Shown here: positions 45,905 to 54,877 of the stretch, piece after piece
Layout of the letters: every line of letters starts with the position of its first letter
Position numbering within the stretch: the stretch's first letter is position 1
Source of the DNA: Rheinheimera sp.
GTDB taxonomy: Bacteria; Pseudomonadota; Gammaproteobacteria; Enterobacterales; Alteromonadaceae
Length of the DNA stretch: 64,000 nt
Assembly: GCF_030690345.1 (NCBI RefSeq)
Contig: NZ_JAUYGV010000001.1
Location: 186,001 to 250,000 of the forward strand
Reading direction: 5' to 3'
The notes under the pieces: model-generated
What the model was told of the DNA's origin: nothing
The model's input: the letters and a program-made list of their open reading frames with translations, nothing else
Database searches by the model: none
Translations under genes and position numbers: made by a program

Positions 45905-47386
45905 TTAGTTTTGCACAACAATGGCGGTGTTATAATCACCGGTCTGTGTTACAGACATCAGGTTACCGCTACCGGCTTGACCACCTAATACCAGGTTATC
46001 ATTACCTTGTTGCACAATGGATACCAAACCGTCGTTACCAGCGAGGGCAAAATAGCCGTCGTCACCGGCTACCCAGTTACCGCTGCCGTCTTGCAGAATA
46101 TCTAAGCTGTTACCGTTACCGGATACCAGAATATCAACCAGGTTAATATCACCATTCTGTTCAATGGCAATAGTATTGGCCGATACCACTACATCACTGG
46201 TCAGCAACACTTCATTAGCCATGCCGGATTGGTCAACATAGATGTCATTGGTATCACCCATAACATCAACCACGGCATAGTTTTCGTCACCAAACTGCTG
46301 TACATCGGCAATGTTGCCTGCGCCAACCAAACCAACACCGGCAATATTGTTATCGCCGCGGCTGTATATAGTGCCAACGTTAGCATCACCTATCAGGATC
46401 ATTTCGTTGATATTGCCATCACCGTTTTGGCGGATCTCAACATTATGGCCATCGCCGTCGGTTGCAAATACAGCGCTGTTCAGGTTACCGTTTTGCCACA
46501 CATCTATCTGGTTATCATTACCTATCAGGCCAATGGGTGCCTCTACCAGGTTACCGTCACCACGCTGGTCAATTAACACCAGGTTTTGCTCACCGGCCAG
46601 CGGGTCCAGTAAAAACTGGTTGCCGTTACCATCTTGCATCACATCAATCAGGTTGTCATTGCCGGCAACATCATAAGCAATAAATACGTTACTATCGCCT
46701 TGTTGTGATACGAAGAAGCTGTTGTTGTCACCGGTTAAACCGACAATACCGCCTACGTTGGCATTACCTGTTTGCTCTGCTTCAAAGGCATTACGGTTAC
46801 CGCTTAAGTTAAACATGCCGGATTCGTTGTTATCACCTACCTGCACGCTGAATAAGCTGTTGTCATTGCCGCTAAAACCGGCATTGCTCCAGTTCGCCAT
46901 ACCCTGCTGCTCTATTTCAACCAGGTTAAAATCACCTGACAGGTTAACAAAAACTTCGTTAACATCACCGGTTTGCAGCACGGCAGCATCATTGGTATTG
47001 CCGCTGATTATCGCTTCGGCCTGGTTAAAAAAGCCATCCTGGCTAACGGTAACAGTGTTGTCATCGCCGGCAATGTCGATATAAGCAATATGCCAATCGG
47101 TTAATTGCTCTGTACGCACCTGGTTACCGTTACCGGCAATAAAGTTGTAGGCTTCTAACCAGACACCGTCCTGAGTAACAGCGCTGCTGTTGGCATCACC
47201 ATTTTGATCAATAGCGATCAAACTTATCTCGCCGCTTTGTGTCACTTCAGCCAGGTTGCCGCTAACAGCCGCAACGGCAGAGGTTTGATTAATCACAATT
47301 TCATTGCTGACAGCTAATGCCGGGCCGCTGACAACCAGCGCGATAGCTAACCCCAAAATATGTTTACGTGGAAATGTTACGTTCAT
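45905..47386 (-). CDS. csgA: Giant curlin-repeat fibre subunit (CsgA-like)
   Basis: 493 residues, against about 150 for E. coli CsgA. A signal peptide (MNVTFPRKHILGLAIALVVSGPALA) is followed by a 20-residue leader. Then come about 20 repeats of mostly 22-24 residues of the form G-x-x-N-x-h-x-h-x-Q-x-G-x-x-N, for example GDDNTVTVSQDGFFNQ, GNTNDAAVLQTGDVNE and GSGNLMSVTQTGDYNT at the end. The Asn/Gln/Gly ladder is that of amyloid curlin rungs, here acidic and rich in Asp. A few rungs are longer (26-27), suggesting loops. GGGAGAA precedes the ATG. It is second in the csgB-A-E-F-G run. It is called csgA by position and repeats; it could also be a fused multi-subunit curlin. Confidence 0.88.
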   Translation of the reverse strand: MNVTFPRKHILGLAIALVVSGPALAVSNEIVINQTSAVAAVSGNLAEVTQSGEISLIAIDQNGDANSSAVTQDGVWLEAYNFIAGNGNQVRTEQLTDWHIAYIDIAGDDNTVTVSQDGFFNQAEAIISGNTNDAAVLQTGDVNEVFVNLSGDFNLVEIEQQGMANWSNAGFSGNDNSLFSVQVGDNNESGMFNLSGNRNAFEAEQTGNANVGGIVGLTGDNNSFFVSQQGDSNVFIAYDVAGNDNLIDVMQDGNGNQFLLDPLAGEQNLVLIDQRGDGNLVEAPIGLIGNDNQIDVWQNGNLNSAVFATDGDGHNVEIRQNGDGNINEMILIGDANVGTIYSRGDNNIAGVGLVGAGNIADVQQFGDENYAVVDVMGDTNDIYVDQSGMANEVLLTSDVVVSANTIAIEQNGDINLVDILVSGNGNSLDILQDGSGNWVAGDDGYFALAGNDGLVSIVQQGNDNLVLGGQAGSGNLMSVTQTGDYNTAIVVQN

Positions 47387-47407
47387 AAAATTCTCCCTAA
47401 CTCATTA

Positions 47408-47809
47408 TTAGTATTGAACAATCGAAATTTCTGCACCGACACCGGACTGCTCAATGGAAAAATGCCGGTTACCCCACTGCTCAACCCGGATCAAATTATC
47501 GGTACCGCTTTGAATGATCTGAGCTGAATTGTTATTGCCAAACTGGCGCAGTTCGGCTTGATTCCCCATGCCGCTTTGTTGCAGCAAAATTTGATTTAAC
47601 ACGCCCTGCTGCAGTAACACTGCGTAATGGCCGTTACCGGATTGAGTGACATCAGCAACGTTAAGATCACCAAGCTGGGTTATATCAACACCGTTTGCCA
47701 GCGCATGGCGCTCCAGCAACGATGTAATTTGCACAGAGACATCCGCTACTGCGGTAGCTGAGCTCATTACAACGCCAAATATCAGTAGCCATTTAGTAAC
47801 ATTAAACAC
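47408..47809 (-). CDS. csgB: Curlin nucleator CsgB-like protein
   Basis: 133 residues, GTG start with AGGGAA upstream. A signal peptide (MFNVTKWLLIFGVVMSSATAVA) is followed by about five curlin rungs: VDITQLGDLN, ADVTQSGNGH, ILLQQSGMGN, AQIIQSGTDN, FSIEQSGVGA. It is the first gene of the minus-strand csg run and the same size class as E. coli CsgB (151), so it is called the nucleator rather than the main fibre subunit. Its last rung (SIVQY) lacks the terminal charged residues of E. coli CsgB. The csgA start lies 21 bases downstream. Confidence 0.88.
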   Translation of the reverse strand: MFNVTKWLLIFGVVMSSATAVADVSVQITSLLERHALANGVDITQLGDLNVADVTQSGNGHYAVLLQQGVLNQILLQQSGMGNQAELRQFGNNNSAQIIQSGTDNLIRVEQWGNRHFSIEQSGVGAEISIVQY

Positions 47810-48095
47810 CGCTATTCCCTTTCACTGTTGTTACAAAAGCTAGGCTAAAGCACTAACAGAAAGCCGCAATAGGAAAAAACAGCTATTTTACTAATTAGTT
47901 ATTAATTAGCTGTAAATGTTTCAAGCATTTAAAATCATCATCTTATGAGTTTTAATTAACAAAACCCCCACCAAAGCAACTAAGACTTTAGGGCTATTTT
48001 TTAAAATAAGTTTATATAAAGTTAACATCCGTGCTATCCCTAATTGTGCTAAAAAGTAAGCATATGATTAACAATTAGTTAAATTAGGGACAGTT
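47810..48095. promoter_or_regulatory. AT-rich divergent control region of csgB and the subtilisin gene
   Basis: 286 bases, clearly more AT-rich than the flanks, especially 47870-48090. It must hold the promoters of the csg run (minus) and of the secreted protease (plus). Repeated TTAGTTA/TTAATTA stretches are present (47890-47906 and 48073-48082). No precise CsgD operator could be identified. Such AT-rich spacers are typical binding grounds for H-NS-type silencers. Confidence 0.55.
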
Positions 48096-50570
48096 ATGAC
48101 TCATAAAACACTTATTGCCCTTGCCGTAGCGACGGCTCTGGTTTCTGCCGGTGCAGTAGCCAATACCAGTACAGGTACTGAAGATTCTATCCTCGTGATG
48201 TTTAAACCCGGCGTATCCAAACAAGAACGCCAGCAACTGATTACGCAACAAGGTGCCAGCCTGCGCCAGTTAGATGCGCAGGGTCGTGATATGAAGATGC
48301 GTTATGTGGCTGATGGCCGCATTGTTAAAGTTAAGGTGCCCAAGGGCGTGGACCGCGATCATTTGATTAAAAAGCTGGCGGCAAATCCTGCCGTTGAAGT
48401 CGCAGAGCCCGATTACCCGGTAAAAGCACTGGCAACGCCCAATGATCCAAGCTTTGGCGAGCTGTGGGGTCTGCACAATACCGGTCAAAGCGGTGGTACT
48501 GCCGGTGCTGATATTAAAGCGGTTGATGCCTGGGATATTTCTACCGGCAGCCATGACATCATCATCGGTGTTATTGATACCGGCATGGATTATAACCACC
48601 CTGATCTGATTGATAACCGCTGGGTGAATCCGGGCAGTTTACCGGGCAGTACCTACGGCTACTCGACGTTAAATGCTGAACAAGACCCAATGGACAGTGA
48701 CAGCCACGGTACCCATGTGGCCGGTACTATCGGCGCTTCGGGCAATAACGGCACCGGTGTGGTTGGCGTAAACTGGAATGTTACCCTGCTGCCGTGTCAA
48801 TTCCTTGGCCCAACCGGCGGCAGCACAGCCGGCGCTATTGAATGTATCAACTATTTTACCGATTTAAAGCTGAACCATGGTGTCGATATAAAGGCTACTA
48901 ACAACTCCTGGGGCGGTGGTGGCTTTTCTGAAACCCTGCGCGCTGCGATTCAGTCCGGTGGCGATGCCGGTATTCTGTTTATTGCCGCCTCAGGTAATGA
49001 CGGTGGCGATGCAGATGCAGCGCCTATGTACCCTGCTGCCTACGATCTCGACGTAATTGTCTCTGTTGCCTCTACCGACAGAAATGACAATATGTCAGAC
49101 TTTTCCAACTACGGCCTAACATCTGTTGATTTAGGTGCACCAGGCTCCGCTATTTTGTCCACTATCCCTGGCGGCGGCTACGCCACATACTCCGGCACCT
49201 CTATGGCATCGCCACACGTTGCAGGTGCTGCAGCTTTGCTGTGGTCAGTAAATCCGGAGATTACGCCCTCAGAAATGAAAACTATTCTGATGGACTCAGG
49301 CGACAGCTTGCCGGCGTTGGAAGGCAAAACCGTTTCCGGTAAACGCGTTAATCTGGTAAATGCCATGGTTGAAGCGGATCCTACGCCATCGTTTAAACTG
49401 ACGCTGACACCACGCACGCAACAGATCACCGCCGGCGATGCTGCACAATATACGCTGGATATCGGCAATATTGCCGACTGGATGGGTGATGTCGCGCTAA
49501 GCGTAGACGTGCAACCGGCACTGGAAGGCGTCAGCTTATCTGCCACTACCGCTCAACCCGGCCAGACGTTAACCCTGGATGTGGTTACGTCGGCTGAAAC
49601 GGCCTGGGGCAGTTATCAGTTCACCATCACAGGTACCGACACCGCCAGCGGCGAACTGGTAAAATCGGTTAATGCCAGCCTGAGTGTGCTGCCACAAGGG
49701 CTGCAAGATTACCCTTACAGCAACACTACTCCGGTGGATATCCCGGATAACATTGCCGACGGTATAGAAAGTGTTATTAATGTGCCGCAAGCAGGTAATG
49801 TATTTGGTACTGATGTGGGTGTAAACATCACTCACACCTGGCGTGGTGACTTAATTGTTAAACTGCGTTCGCCGGAGGGAACAGAGCATACCCTGCATAA
49901 CCGTACCGGTGGCAGTGAAGATGATCTGGTACAAAACTGGCAGTTGGACAGCTTTAACGGCGAAAGCATGCAAGGTGACTGGACCTTACTGGTATCAGAC
50001 AATGCCGGGCTGGATACCGGTACGCTGAACAGCTGGGATCTGACATTAACCGCATTATCGGATGATGGCACACCGCCGGGCCCGGTAGCGCCGGTAGCAG
50101 ATTTCAGCTTTGTCACCTCTGGTTTAAGCGTTAACTTCAGTGACATGTCGACAGACGCTGACGACGATATCAGCAGTTGGAGCTGGGATTTTGGTGATGG
50201 CAATGTCTCTGCTGATGCTAACCCGACACACAGCTATGCAGCCGCCGGCAGCTACAATGTCAGCTTAACCACCACCGATGCGACAGGGCTTAGCGATACT
50301 GCAGAGCAAACCGTTACCGTGACCGACAGCAATATTGACCTTAGCGTGCTGCGCTCTATTCGTACCCGCACCGGCTCAACCATTGTTGACCTGCGCTGGA
50401 GCGGTGCCGATGCTATGGTGGATTTGTATCGCGACGGGCAGTTGGTCGATACGCTGGATAACACCGGCCGTTATCGTGATCGCTTTAACTCGCAAGCCGT
50501 ATCTGTTACATACAAACTTTGTTTAACCGCAACCGATGCGTGTTCAGCTGATGTGGTGGTGAATTTCTAA
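48096..50570 (+). CDS. Secreted subtilisin-family serine protease with P and PKD domains
   Basis: 824 residues. Signal peptide (1-22), inhibitor-type propeptide (about 30-108, ending VAEPDYPV), S8 catalytic domain (about 118-425) with triad D161 (VIDTGMDYNHPDL), H204 (SHGTHVAGTI) and S369 (GTSMASPH), oxyanion N301. Then a linker beta domain (430-535), a proprotein-convertase P domain (about 540-653; HTWRGDLIVKLRSPEGTEH), a PKD domain (about 665-744; WDFGDG) and a C-terminal beta unit with two Cys. GGGA lies six bases ahead. It is an exported proteinase of marine type. Divergent from csgB, it could digest external protein or trim curli; neither is proven. Confidence 0.93.
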   Translation: MTHKTLIALAVATALVSAGAVANTSTGTEDSILVMFKPGVSKQERQQLITQQGASLRQLDAQGRDMKMRYVADGRIVKVKVPKGVDRDHLIKKLAANPAVEVAEPDYPVKALATPNDPSFGELWGLHNTGQSGGTAGADIKAVDAWDISTGSHDIIIGVIDTGMDYNHPDLIDNRWVNPGSLPGSTYGYSTLNAEQDPMDSDSHGTHVAGTIGASGNNGTGVVGVNWNVTLLPCQFLGPTGGSTAGAIECINYFTDLKLNHGVDIKATNNSWGGGGFSETLRAAIQSGGDAGILFIAASGNDGGDADAAPMYPAAYDLDVIVSVASTDRNDNMSDFSNYGLTSVDLGAPGSAILSTIPGGGYATYSGTSMASPHVAGAAALLWSVNPEITPSEMKTILMDSGDSLPALEGKTVSGKRVNLVNAMVEADPTPSFKLTLTPRTQQITAGDAAQYTLDIGNIADWMGDVALSVDVQPALEGVSLSATTAQPGQTLTLDVVTSAETAWGSYQFTITGTDTASGELVKSVNASLSVLPQGLQDYPYSNTTPVDIPDNIADGIESVINVPQAGNVFGTDVGVNITHTWRGDLIVKLRSPEGTEHTLHNRTGGSEDDLVQNWQLDSFNGESMQGDWTLLVSDNAGLDTGTLNSWDLTLTALSDDGTPPGPVAPVADFSFVTSGLSVNFSDMSTDADDDISSWSWDFGDGNVSADANPTHSYAAAGSYNVSLTTTDATGLSDTAEQTVTVTDSNIDLSVLRSIRTRTGSTIVDLRWSGADAMVDLYRDGQLVDTLDNTGRYRDRFNSQAVSVTYKLCLTATDACSADVVVNF

Positions 50571-50590
50571 CCCCCGCTCAGTTTGAGGTG

Positions 50591-50615
50591 AAGGCGGCTT
50601 TGGCCGCCTTTTTTT
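50591..50615 (+). terminator. Terminator of the subtilisin gene
   Basis: Eight-pair stem AAGGCGGC (50591-50598) with GCCGCCTT (50603-50610), loop TTTG, then TTTTT. Confidence 0.92.
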
Positions 50616-50740
50616 ATGGTTGCAGTTCCAAAGACTGGCGCTACTATAGCGGGTAGCCATTAAACAACCGGCGCGTAACAACAATAAAAACCGCGAATAA
50701 CGATTTCAGCATCAGGCTGAGCACGCAGTAAGGAGTTCAG

Positions 50741-51649
50741 GTGTTAACACAGTTGCACAAGGTAGAACAAAGTTTAAACCAGGTGATCCTTGGCAAGCCG
50801 CAACAGATCCGCTTAGCGCTGTGCTGTTTGCTGGCAGAAGGTCATCTGTTGTTAGAAGACTTACCGGGCATGGGTAAAACCACCTTAGCGCATGCACTGG
50901 CCAATAGCCTGGGCCTGAGTTACCGCCGCGTGCAGTTTACCAGCGATCTGCTGCCCGGCGATTTGGTCGGGTTAAACATTTATGATGCCCGGTCACAGCA
51001 ATTTCGTTTCCAGGCCGGTCCGGTATTCAGCCAGGTGTTGCTGGCCGATGAGATAAACCGCGCCAGTCCGAAAACACAAAGTGCCCTGCTCGAAGCCATG
51101 GAAGAAAAGCAGGTGTCTGTTGATGGCGAAACCCGCGCCCTACCCACACCTTTCTTTGTCATTGCCACACAGAATCCGTTATTTCATGCCGGCACTTCTG
51201 CTTTACCGGAGTCACAACTGGACCGTTTTATGTTCAGGTTATCGTTGGGTTTTCCTGATCATCAGGCTGAACATCAGTTATTACAACGTGACAGCAGCCG
51301 CTCACGGCTGGAATTACTAAGCGAGCAACTGAATACCGAGCAACTGCGTGCCCTGCAGCAGCAGGTGCCGCAAGTTAAGGCTTCCGATGCCTTAATTGAT
51401 TATCTGCTGGCACTGGTTAACAGCAGCCGCCATCGCAGTGATATGTTACCGCTGTCACCCAGAGCATCAAAAGCCGTGTTACGTGCCGCTAAAGCTTTCG
51501 CCTTTATCAACGGCCATGACTACGTCAGCGCAGCAGATGTGCAGCAAGTGTTTCCTTATGTTGCTGAGCACCGGCTGGATCCGTCATCTGCTGCCCAGGA
51601 CAGCCGCTTAAGTCAGATGTTATTGCAACAAACGCCATGTCCGATTTGA
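50741..51649 (+). CDS. MoxR-family AAA+ ATPase
   Basis: 302 residues, GTG start with AAGGAG five bases ahead. Walker A DLPGMGKTTLAHALA near 40, Walker B LLADEINRASPKTQSALLEAMEE near 100, sensor 1 ATQNP near 143 and arginine-finger region PESQLDRF near 155 identify MoxR. These ATPases act as chaperones for partner proteins. It overlaps the DUF58 gene by 13 bases and begins the three-gene set MoxR-DUF58-transglutaminase. Confidence 0.93.
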   Translation: MLTQLHKVEQSLNQVILGKPQQIRLALCCLLAEGHLLLEDLPGMGKTTLAHALANSLGLSYRRVQFTSDLLPGDLVGLNIYDARSQQFRFQAGPVFSQVLLADEINRASPKTQSALLEAMEEKQVSVDGETRALPTPFFVIATQNPLFHAGTSALPESQLDRFMFRLSLGFPDHQAEHQLLQRDSSRSRLELLSEQLNTEQLRALQQQVPQVKASDALIDYLLALVNSSRHRSDMLPLSPRASKAVLRAAKAFAFINGHDYVSAADVQQVFPYVAEHRLDPSSAAQDSRLSQMLLQQTPCPI

Positions 51650-52590
51650 CCCTGAAACAACGGTTGTACCAGCGATACCTCGCTGTTATCGGCCGCTATC
51701 TGGATAAACGCCAACCGCCGGCCGACCGGGTTACCCTGGTACAAAAGCTGATTTTTATTTTACCCACCCGTTACGGTTGGTGGTTTGTACTGCTGATTAC
51801 CCTGCTGTATTTATTGGGTACTAACTATCAGAATAACCTGATCCTGCTACTGTGCTACTTGCTGCTGAGCCTGTTTTTGCTCAGCATAGTGCTGGTGTAC
51901 CAGAATATGCGCGGTTTAACATTGCAATGCCGCACTGCGCCGGCTGGCTTTGCCTCTGAGAAGCTTAATGCCGTGCTGCAACTCAGTGCTGATAAACCCC
52001 ACCTGATGCTGAATTTTAGTTTTATGCAACAACAGCACAGCGTATTGATGCCGGGCCTGAGCGCTGAACTGACATTACCGTTGCCGGCGGGCCGGCGCGG
52101 TAAATATGCGCTGCCACGTATTAAAATCAGTAGCCAGTATCCGTTTGGTTTATGGCGGGCCTGGAGCTATGTTGCCCTGGCACAAGATTATTGGCTGTAT
52201 CCGCGCGCCGAAAAAATGCTGCAACAGCATGACGATAGCCCGGTAGCGGATAGCGGCCAGCAGCCGCAGACACAAAGCGGCGATATATTAGCGCCGTACC
52301 GCAGTGGCGACAGCCTGCGCCATATGGTTTGGAAACGGCTGGCACGGGATCCGCAAAATCCGGTGGTACGCCAGCAACAGTTTTCGCCCGAAGCTGAGCC
52401 GTGTTGGGTGGTGGTGACGCCGGCAACCGGCGAAGCCTTAGAGCGCCGCCTGAGTCACGCCGCCTGGCAATTACTGGCGTTAGAGCAATCCGCACAGCGC
52501 TACGGGTTAAAATTGCCCGGGCTGACATTGCCGCAATCTTGCGGCGCAGCCCATCTGCAACGTTGCCTGCAGGAGTTGGCCCTGTGTTAA
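51637..52590 (+). CDS. DUF58 membrane protein
   Basis: 317 residues: two close hydrophobic helices at about 46-65 and 68-92, then a cytoplasmic or periplasmic domain of the DUF58 type, with YPFGLWRAWSYVA near 170 and the DUF58 core YRSGDSLRHMVWKRLARDPQNPVVRQQQ near 225. DUF58 proteins accompany MoxR ATPases and may bind their client. It overlaps MoxR upstream by 13 bases and the transglutaminase downstream (GTGTTAA), giving tight translational coupling. Confidence 0.9.
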   Translation: MSDLTLKQRLYQRYLAVIGRYLDKRQPPADRVTLVQKLIFILPTRYGWWFVLLITLLYLLGTNYQNNLILLLCYLLLSLFLLSIVLVYQNMRGLTLQCRTAPAGFASEKLNAVLQLSADKPHLMLNFSFMQQQHSVLMPGLSAELTLPLPAGRRGKYALPRIKISSQYPFGLWRAWSYVALAQDYWLYPRAEKMLQQHDDSPVADSGQQPQTQSGDILAPYRSGDSLRHMVWKRLARDPQNPVVRQQQFSPEAEPCWVVVTPATGEALERRLSHAAWQLLALEQSAQRYGLKLPGLTLPQSCGAAHLQRCLQELALC

Positions 52591-54536
52591 AGCAAAAAAA
52601 TGTCTTATTGCTGTGGGCCGGGTTACAGCTGGGCATACTGTTGTTGCTGCAACAAGCCTTTAGCGGCTGGATTATCGGCGTGTTTTTGCTGCTGTTATTG
52701 TATCGTGTTGATAGCGTACTGCGTAACCGGGCCACGCTTAGCCTGAAATGGGTTAACCTGCTGGCCGGCGTTGTGGCCATTGCTTTATTTGTTAACCTGC
52801 GCCAGGCCGGCGTGCTGCATTTTATGTTACAGATACTGCTGCTGGCGGCGGTGGCCAGGCTGTTGGCACTGCAGCATTTATATGAAGCCAGGCAATTAGT
52901 GTGGGTGCATTACTTCTTAATTGGCTGTTGTTTTATTCTGCATCAGGATATGGCCATTGCCATGCTGGTGTTTGGCGTCTTTTTGCTCAATGTATACAGC
53001 CATTATCGTCTGTTCGCGCCGACTGGCGCGCAGCTGAACTGGCCGCAAACCGGCCGTGCTGTGCTGATTATTTTACCGCTGTGGCTGGGGATGTTTTTAC
53101 TCTTCCCCAGGTTGCCGGCCTTCTGGCAAATTCCGGATGCTAATGTAGCTGCCACCGGGCTTGGTGACAGCATTGACCCCGGCAGTATTGAAAAACTGGT
53201 GCAGGACGACAGCCTGGCGTTTCGGGTTGAGTTTGATGGCCCTTTACCACCACGCCAGCAGTTGTACTGGCGGGCCAGGCTATATGAAGAATTTGACGGC
53301 CGCAGCTGGCACGTTGCTGCGTTGCCTCGCACAGCCGCACGCTATACCGCGCCATCTGCTGAGGCTGATAACGACACAGCGACACTCAGTTATCGTGTTA
53401 TCGCCGAAGCCAGCCGGCAAACCAGCCTGTATGCTCTGGCACGGCCACTTAGCACCAGCGCTAACGTGCGGCTAAACGCCGGCGACCTGATCAGTGCCCC
53501 TAAACCGGTTAGTCAGCGCCTGAGTTATCAGGTTAACGGTATTTATGGCCCGCCGGCTTTGCTGTCAGCGCAGGAGCAACAACTTAACCTGGCACCGGGT
53601 GCCGGCAATCCGGCAACAAAACAATTTGCCGCAGAGTTATTGCAGCAATATCCGCAGCCGGCACAGTTGGTACAAGCGCTGACAGAGCACTTTCGCAGCC
53701 AGCCGTTTTACTACAGCCTTACGCCGCCATTATTGCCTGGTGCAAACAGCGTAGATCAGTTTCTGTTTAACAGCCGTACCGGGTTTTGCAGCCACTATGC
53801 GTCCGCTACTGCCGTTATCCTCAGAGCTGCCGGCATCGCTGCCAGAGTGGTGGGTGGTTATCAGGGTGGGCAATGGCACCCGCAGCAAAACTATCTGGCG
53901 GTAAGGCAGCGGGAAGCGCATGCCTGGGTAGAGTATCTGGATAACGGCGTTTGGCAGCAATTTGATCCTACCGCCGCTGTCGCCCCGGAGCGCATTTTAA
54001 ATGATCTGGATGCCGTTTTACCGCAAGCGCAGCGCGACTTGCTCAATGCCGGTTGGCGGCAACTGGCTTTTTTACAGGCGGCACGGCAACAATTAATGCA
54101 TCTTGATTATTACTGGTCGGTTTGGGTATTGGGGTTTAATGACAATAGCCAGCAACAGTTGTGGCGCCAACTTAAACAGCAACTGCCGGCTATTGCCGCA
54201 ACCATAGCGGCTATATTGGCACTGTTGCTACTGTTTGCCGGTAGCTATTTGCTTAAGCGCAGGGTACCGGCTGGATTACCACCGGCGACAATGCTGTTGC
54301 AACGCGCTCTGCGGCCGGTTTTGCTCCTTAAAACTCCCTCGCAACCGCTTTCTGTTTATCTGCAGCAATTAGCCATAAGCCAACCGCAACACCGCGAATG
54401 GTTGCAGCAGTTAGCAGATGTGTATGAGCAGGCTGTTTATGCCGACAGGCCGCAGGCGCTTATGCAGTTGGCTGCACTGCTTAAACACCGGCGGCAACAA
54501 ATAAAACAATTACGAAGCAGTATTAAGAATGCGTAG
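52584..54536 (+). CDS. tgpA: Membrane-anchored transglutaminase-like protein (TgpA type)
   Basis: 650 residues from the GTG at 52584-52586, with AGGAG eight bases ahead, overlapping the DUF58 stop. Five or six helices (about 7-200) precede a DUF3488-type region and a periplasmic transglutaminase core: Cys in TGFCSHYASATAVILRAAGIAARVVGGYQGG, His in REAHAWVEYLDNG and Asp in QFDPTAA. One more helix (about 540-560) leads to a cytosolic tail. Pseudomonas TgpA is essential and has the same MoxR-DUF58 neighbours. The substrate is unknown; cell-wall protein cross-linking is one suggestion. Its 3' end overlaps the convergent small gene by 27 bases. Confidence 0.9.
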   Translation: MLKQKNVLLLWAGLQLGILLLLQQAFSGWIIGVFLLLLLYRVDSVLRNRATLSLKWVNLLAGVVAIALFVNLRQAGVLHFMLQILLLAAVARLLALQHLYEARQLVWVHYFLIGCCFILHQDMAIAMLVFGVFLLNVYSHYRLFAPTGAQLNWPQTGRAVLIILPLWLGMFLLFPRLPAFWQIPDANVAATGLGDSIDPGSIEKLVQDDSLAFRVEFDGPLPPRQQLYWRARLYEEFDGRSWHVAALPRTAARYTAPSAEADNDTATLSYRVIAEASRQTSLYALARPLSTSANVRLNAGDLISAPKPVSQRLSYQVNGIYGPPALLSAQEQQLNLAPGAGNPATKQFAAELLQQYPQPAQLVQALTEHFRSQPFYYSLTPPLLPGANSVDQFLFNSRTGFCSHYASATAVILRAAGIAARVVGGYQGGQWHPQQNYLAVRQREAHAWVEYLDNGVWQQFDPTAAVAPERILNDLDAVLPQAQRDLLNAGWRQLAFLQAARQQLMHLDYYWSVWVLGFNDNSQQQLWRQLKQQLPAIAATIAAILALLLLFAGSYLLKRRVPAGLPPATMLLQRALRPVLLLKTPSQPLSVYLQQLAISQPQHREWLQQLADVYEQAVYADRPQALMQLAALLKHRRQQIKQLRSSIKNA

Positions 54537-54749
54537 CGCGGTTTGCAGATGCTCTGCACAGTGAATGCCCAAGTCGGTTAAGTAACCGCCATCGGCCTGC
54601 GACACCAGGCCTTTATCATACAGCCGTTTTATTGCCTGTTGCGTTTCGGCGTCGGCGGACTGGTGGATCTTAATACCTTCCATGGCACTGTCGAGATTAA
54701 ACAAGGTTAACACGCGAATTTCAGCATTGAGTTGCGGTGATATTGGCAT
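54510..54749 (-). CDS. Small TIGR02647-like conserved protein
   Basis: 79 residues, start MPISPQLNAEIRVLTLFNLDSAMEGIKIHQSA, middle AIKRLYDKGLVSQADGGYLTDLG, end AEHLQTALRIL. This is the pattern of a gammaproteobacterial family (TIGR02647) of about 80-residue proteins with a winged-helix-like layout and no known function. AGGAA lies seven bases ahead of the ATG. Overlaps the 3' end of the transglutaminase gene antisense by 27 bases. Confidence 0.7.
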   Translation of the reverse strand: MPISPQLNAEIRVLTLFNLDSAMEGIKIHQSADAETQQAIKRLYDKGLVSQADGGYLTDLGIHCAEHLQTALRILNTAS

Positions 54750-54830
54750 AGGTGCGTTCCTGCTCTGTTGTTTTACTCACCATAGCTGGCCTTAGCCTAA
54801 AAGCAAAGGGCTGATGTAAAATACCGCAGT

Positions 54831-54852
54831 AAAAACCCGGTATCGTGCCGGG
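54831..54852 (-). terminator. Terminator of the class V aminotransferase gene
   Basis: Stem CCCGG (54836-54840) with CCGGG (54848-54852), loop of seven. On the minus strand a run of five T follows (54835-54831). It lies 25 bases past the gene's stop. Confidence 0.75.
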
Positions 54853-54877
54853 CCTCTACCATGGTAACCACTGCAGG

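Noticed and set aside
46000-47200. Repeats of about 66 bases on the plus strand that look like a tandem or CRISPR-like array
   Set aside because: They are the complement of curlin codons; the unit varies in length and sequence and reads as protein rungs on the minus strand. No constant repeat or spacers are present.
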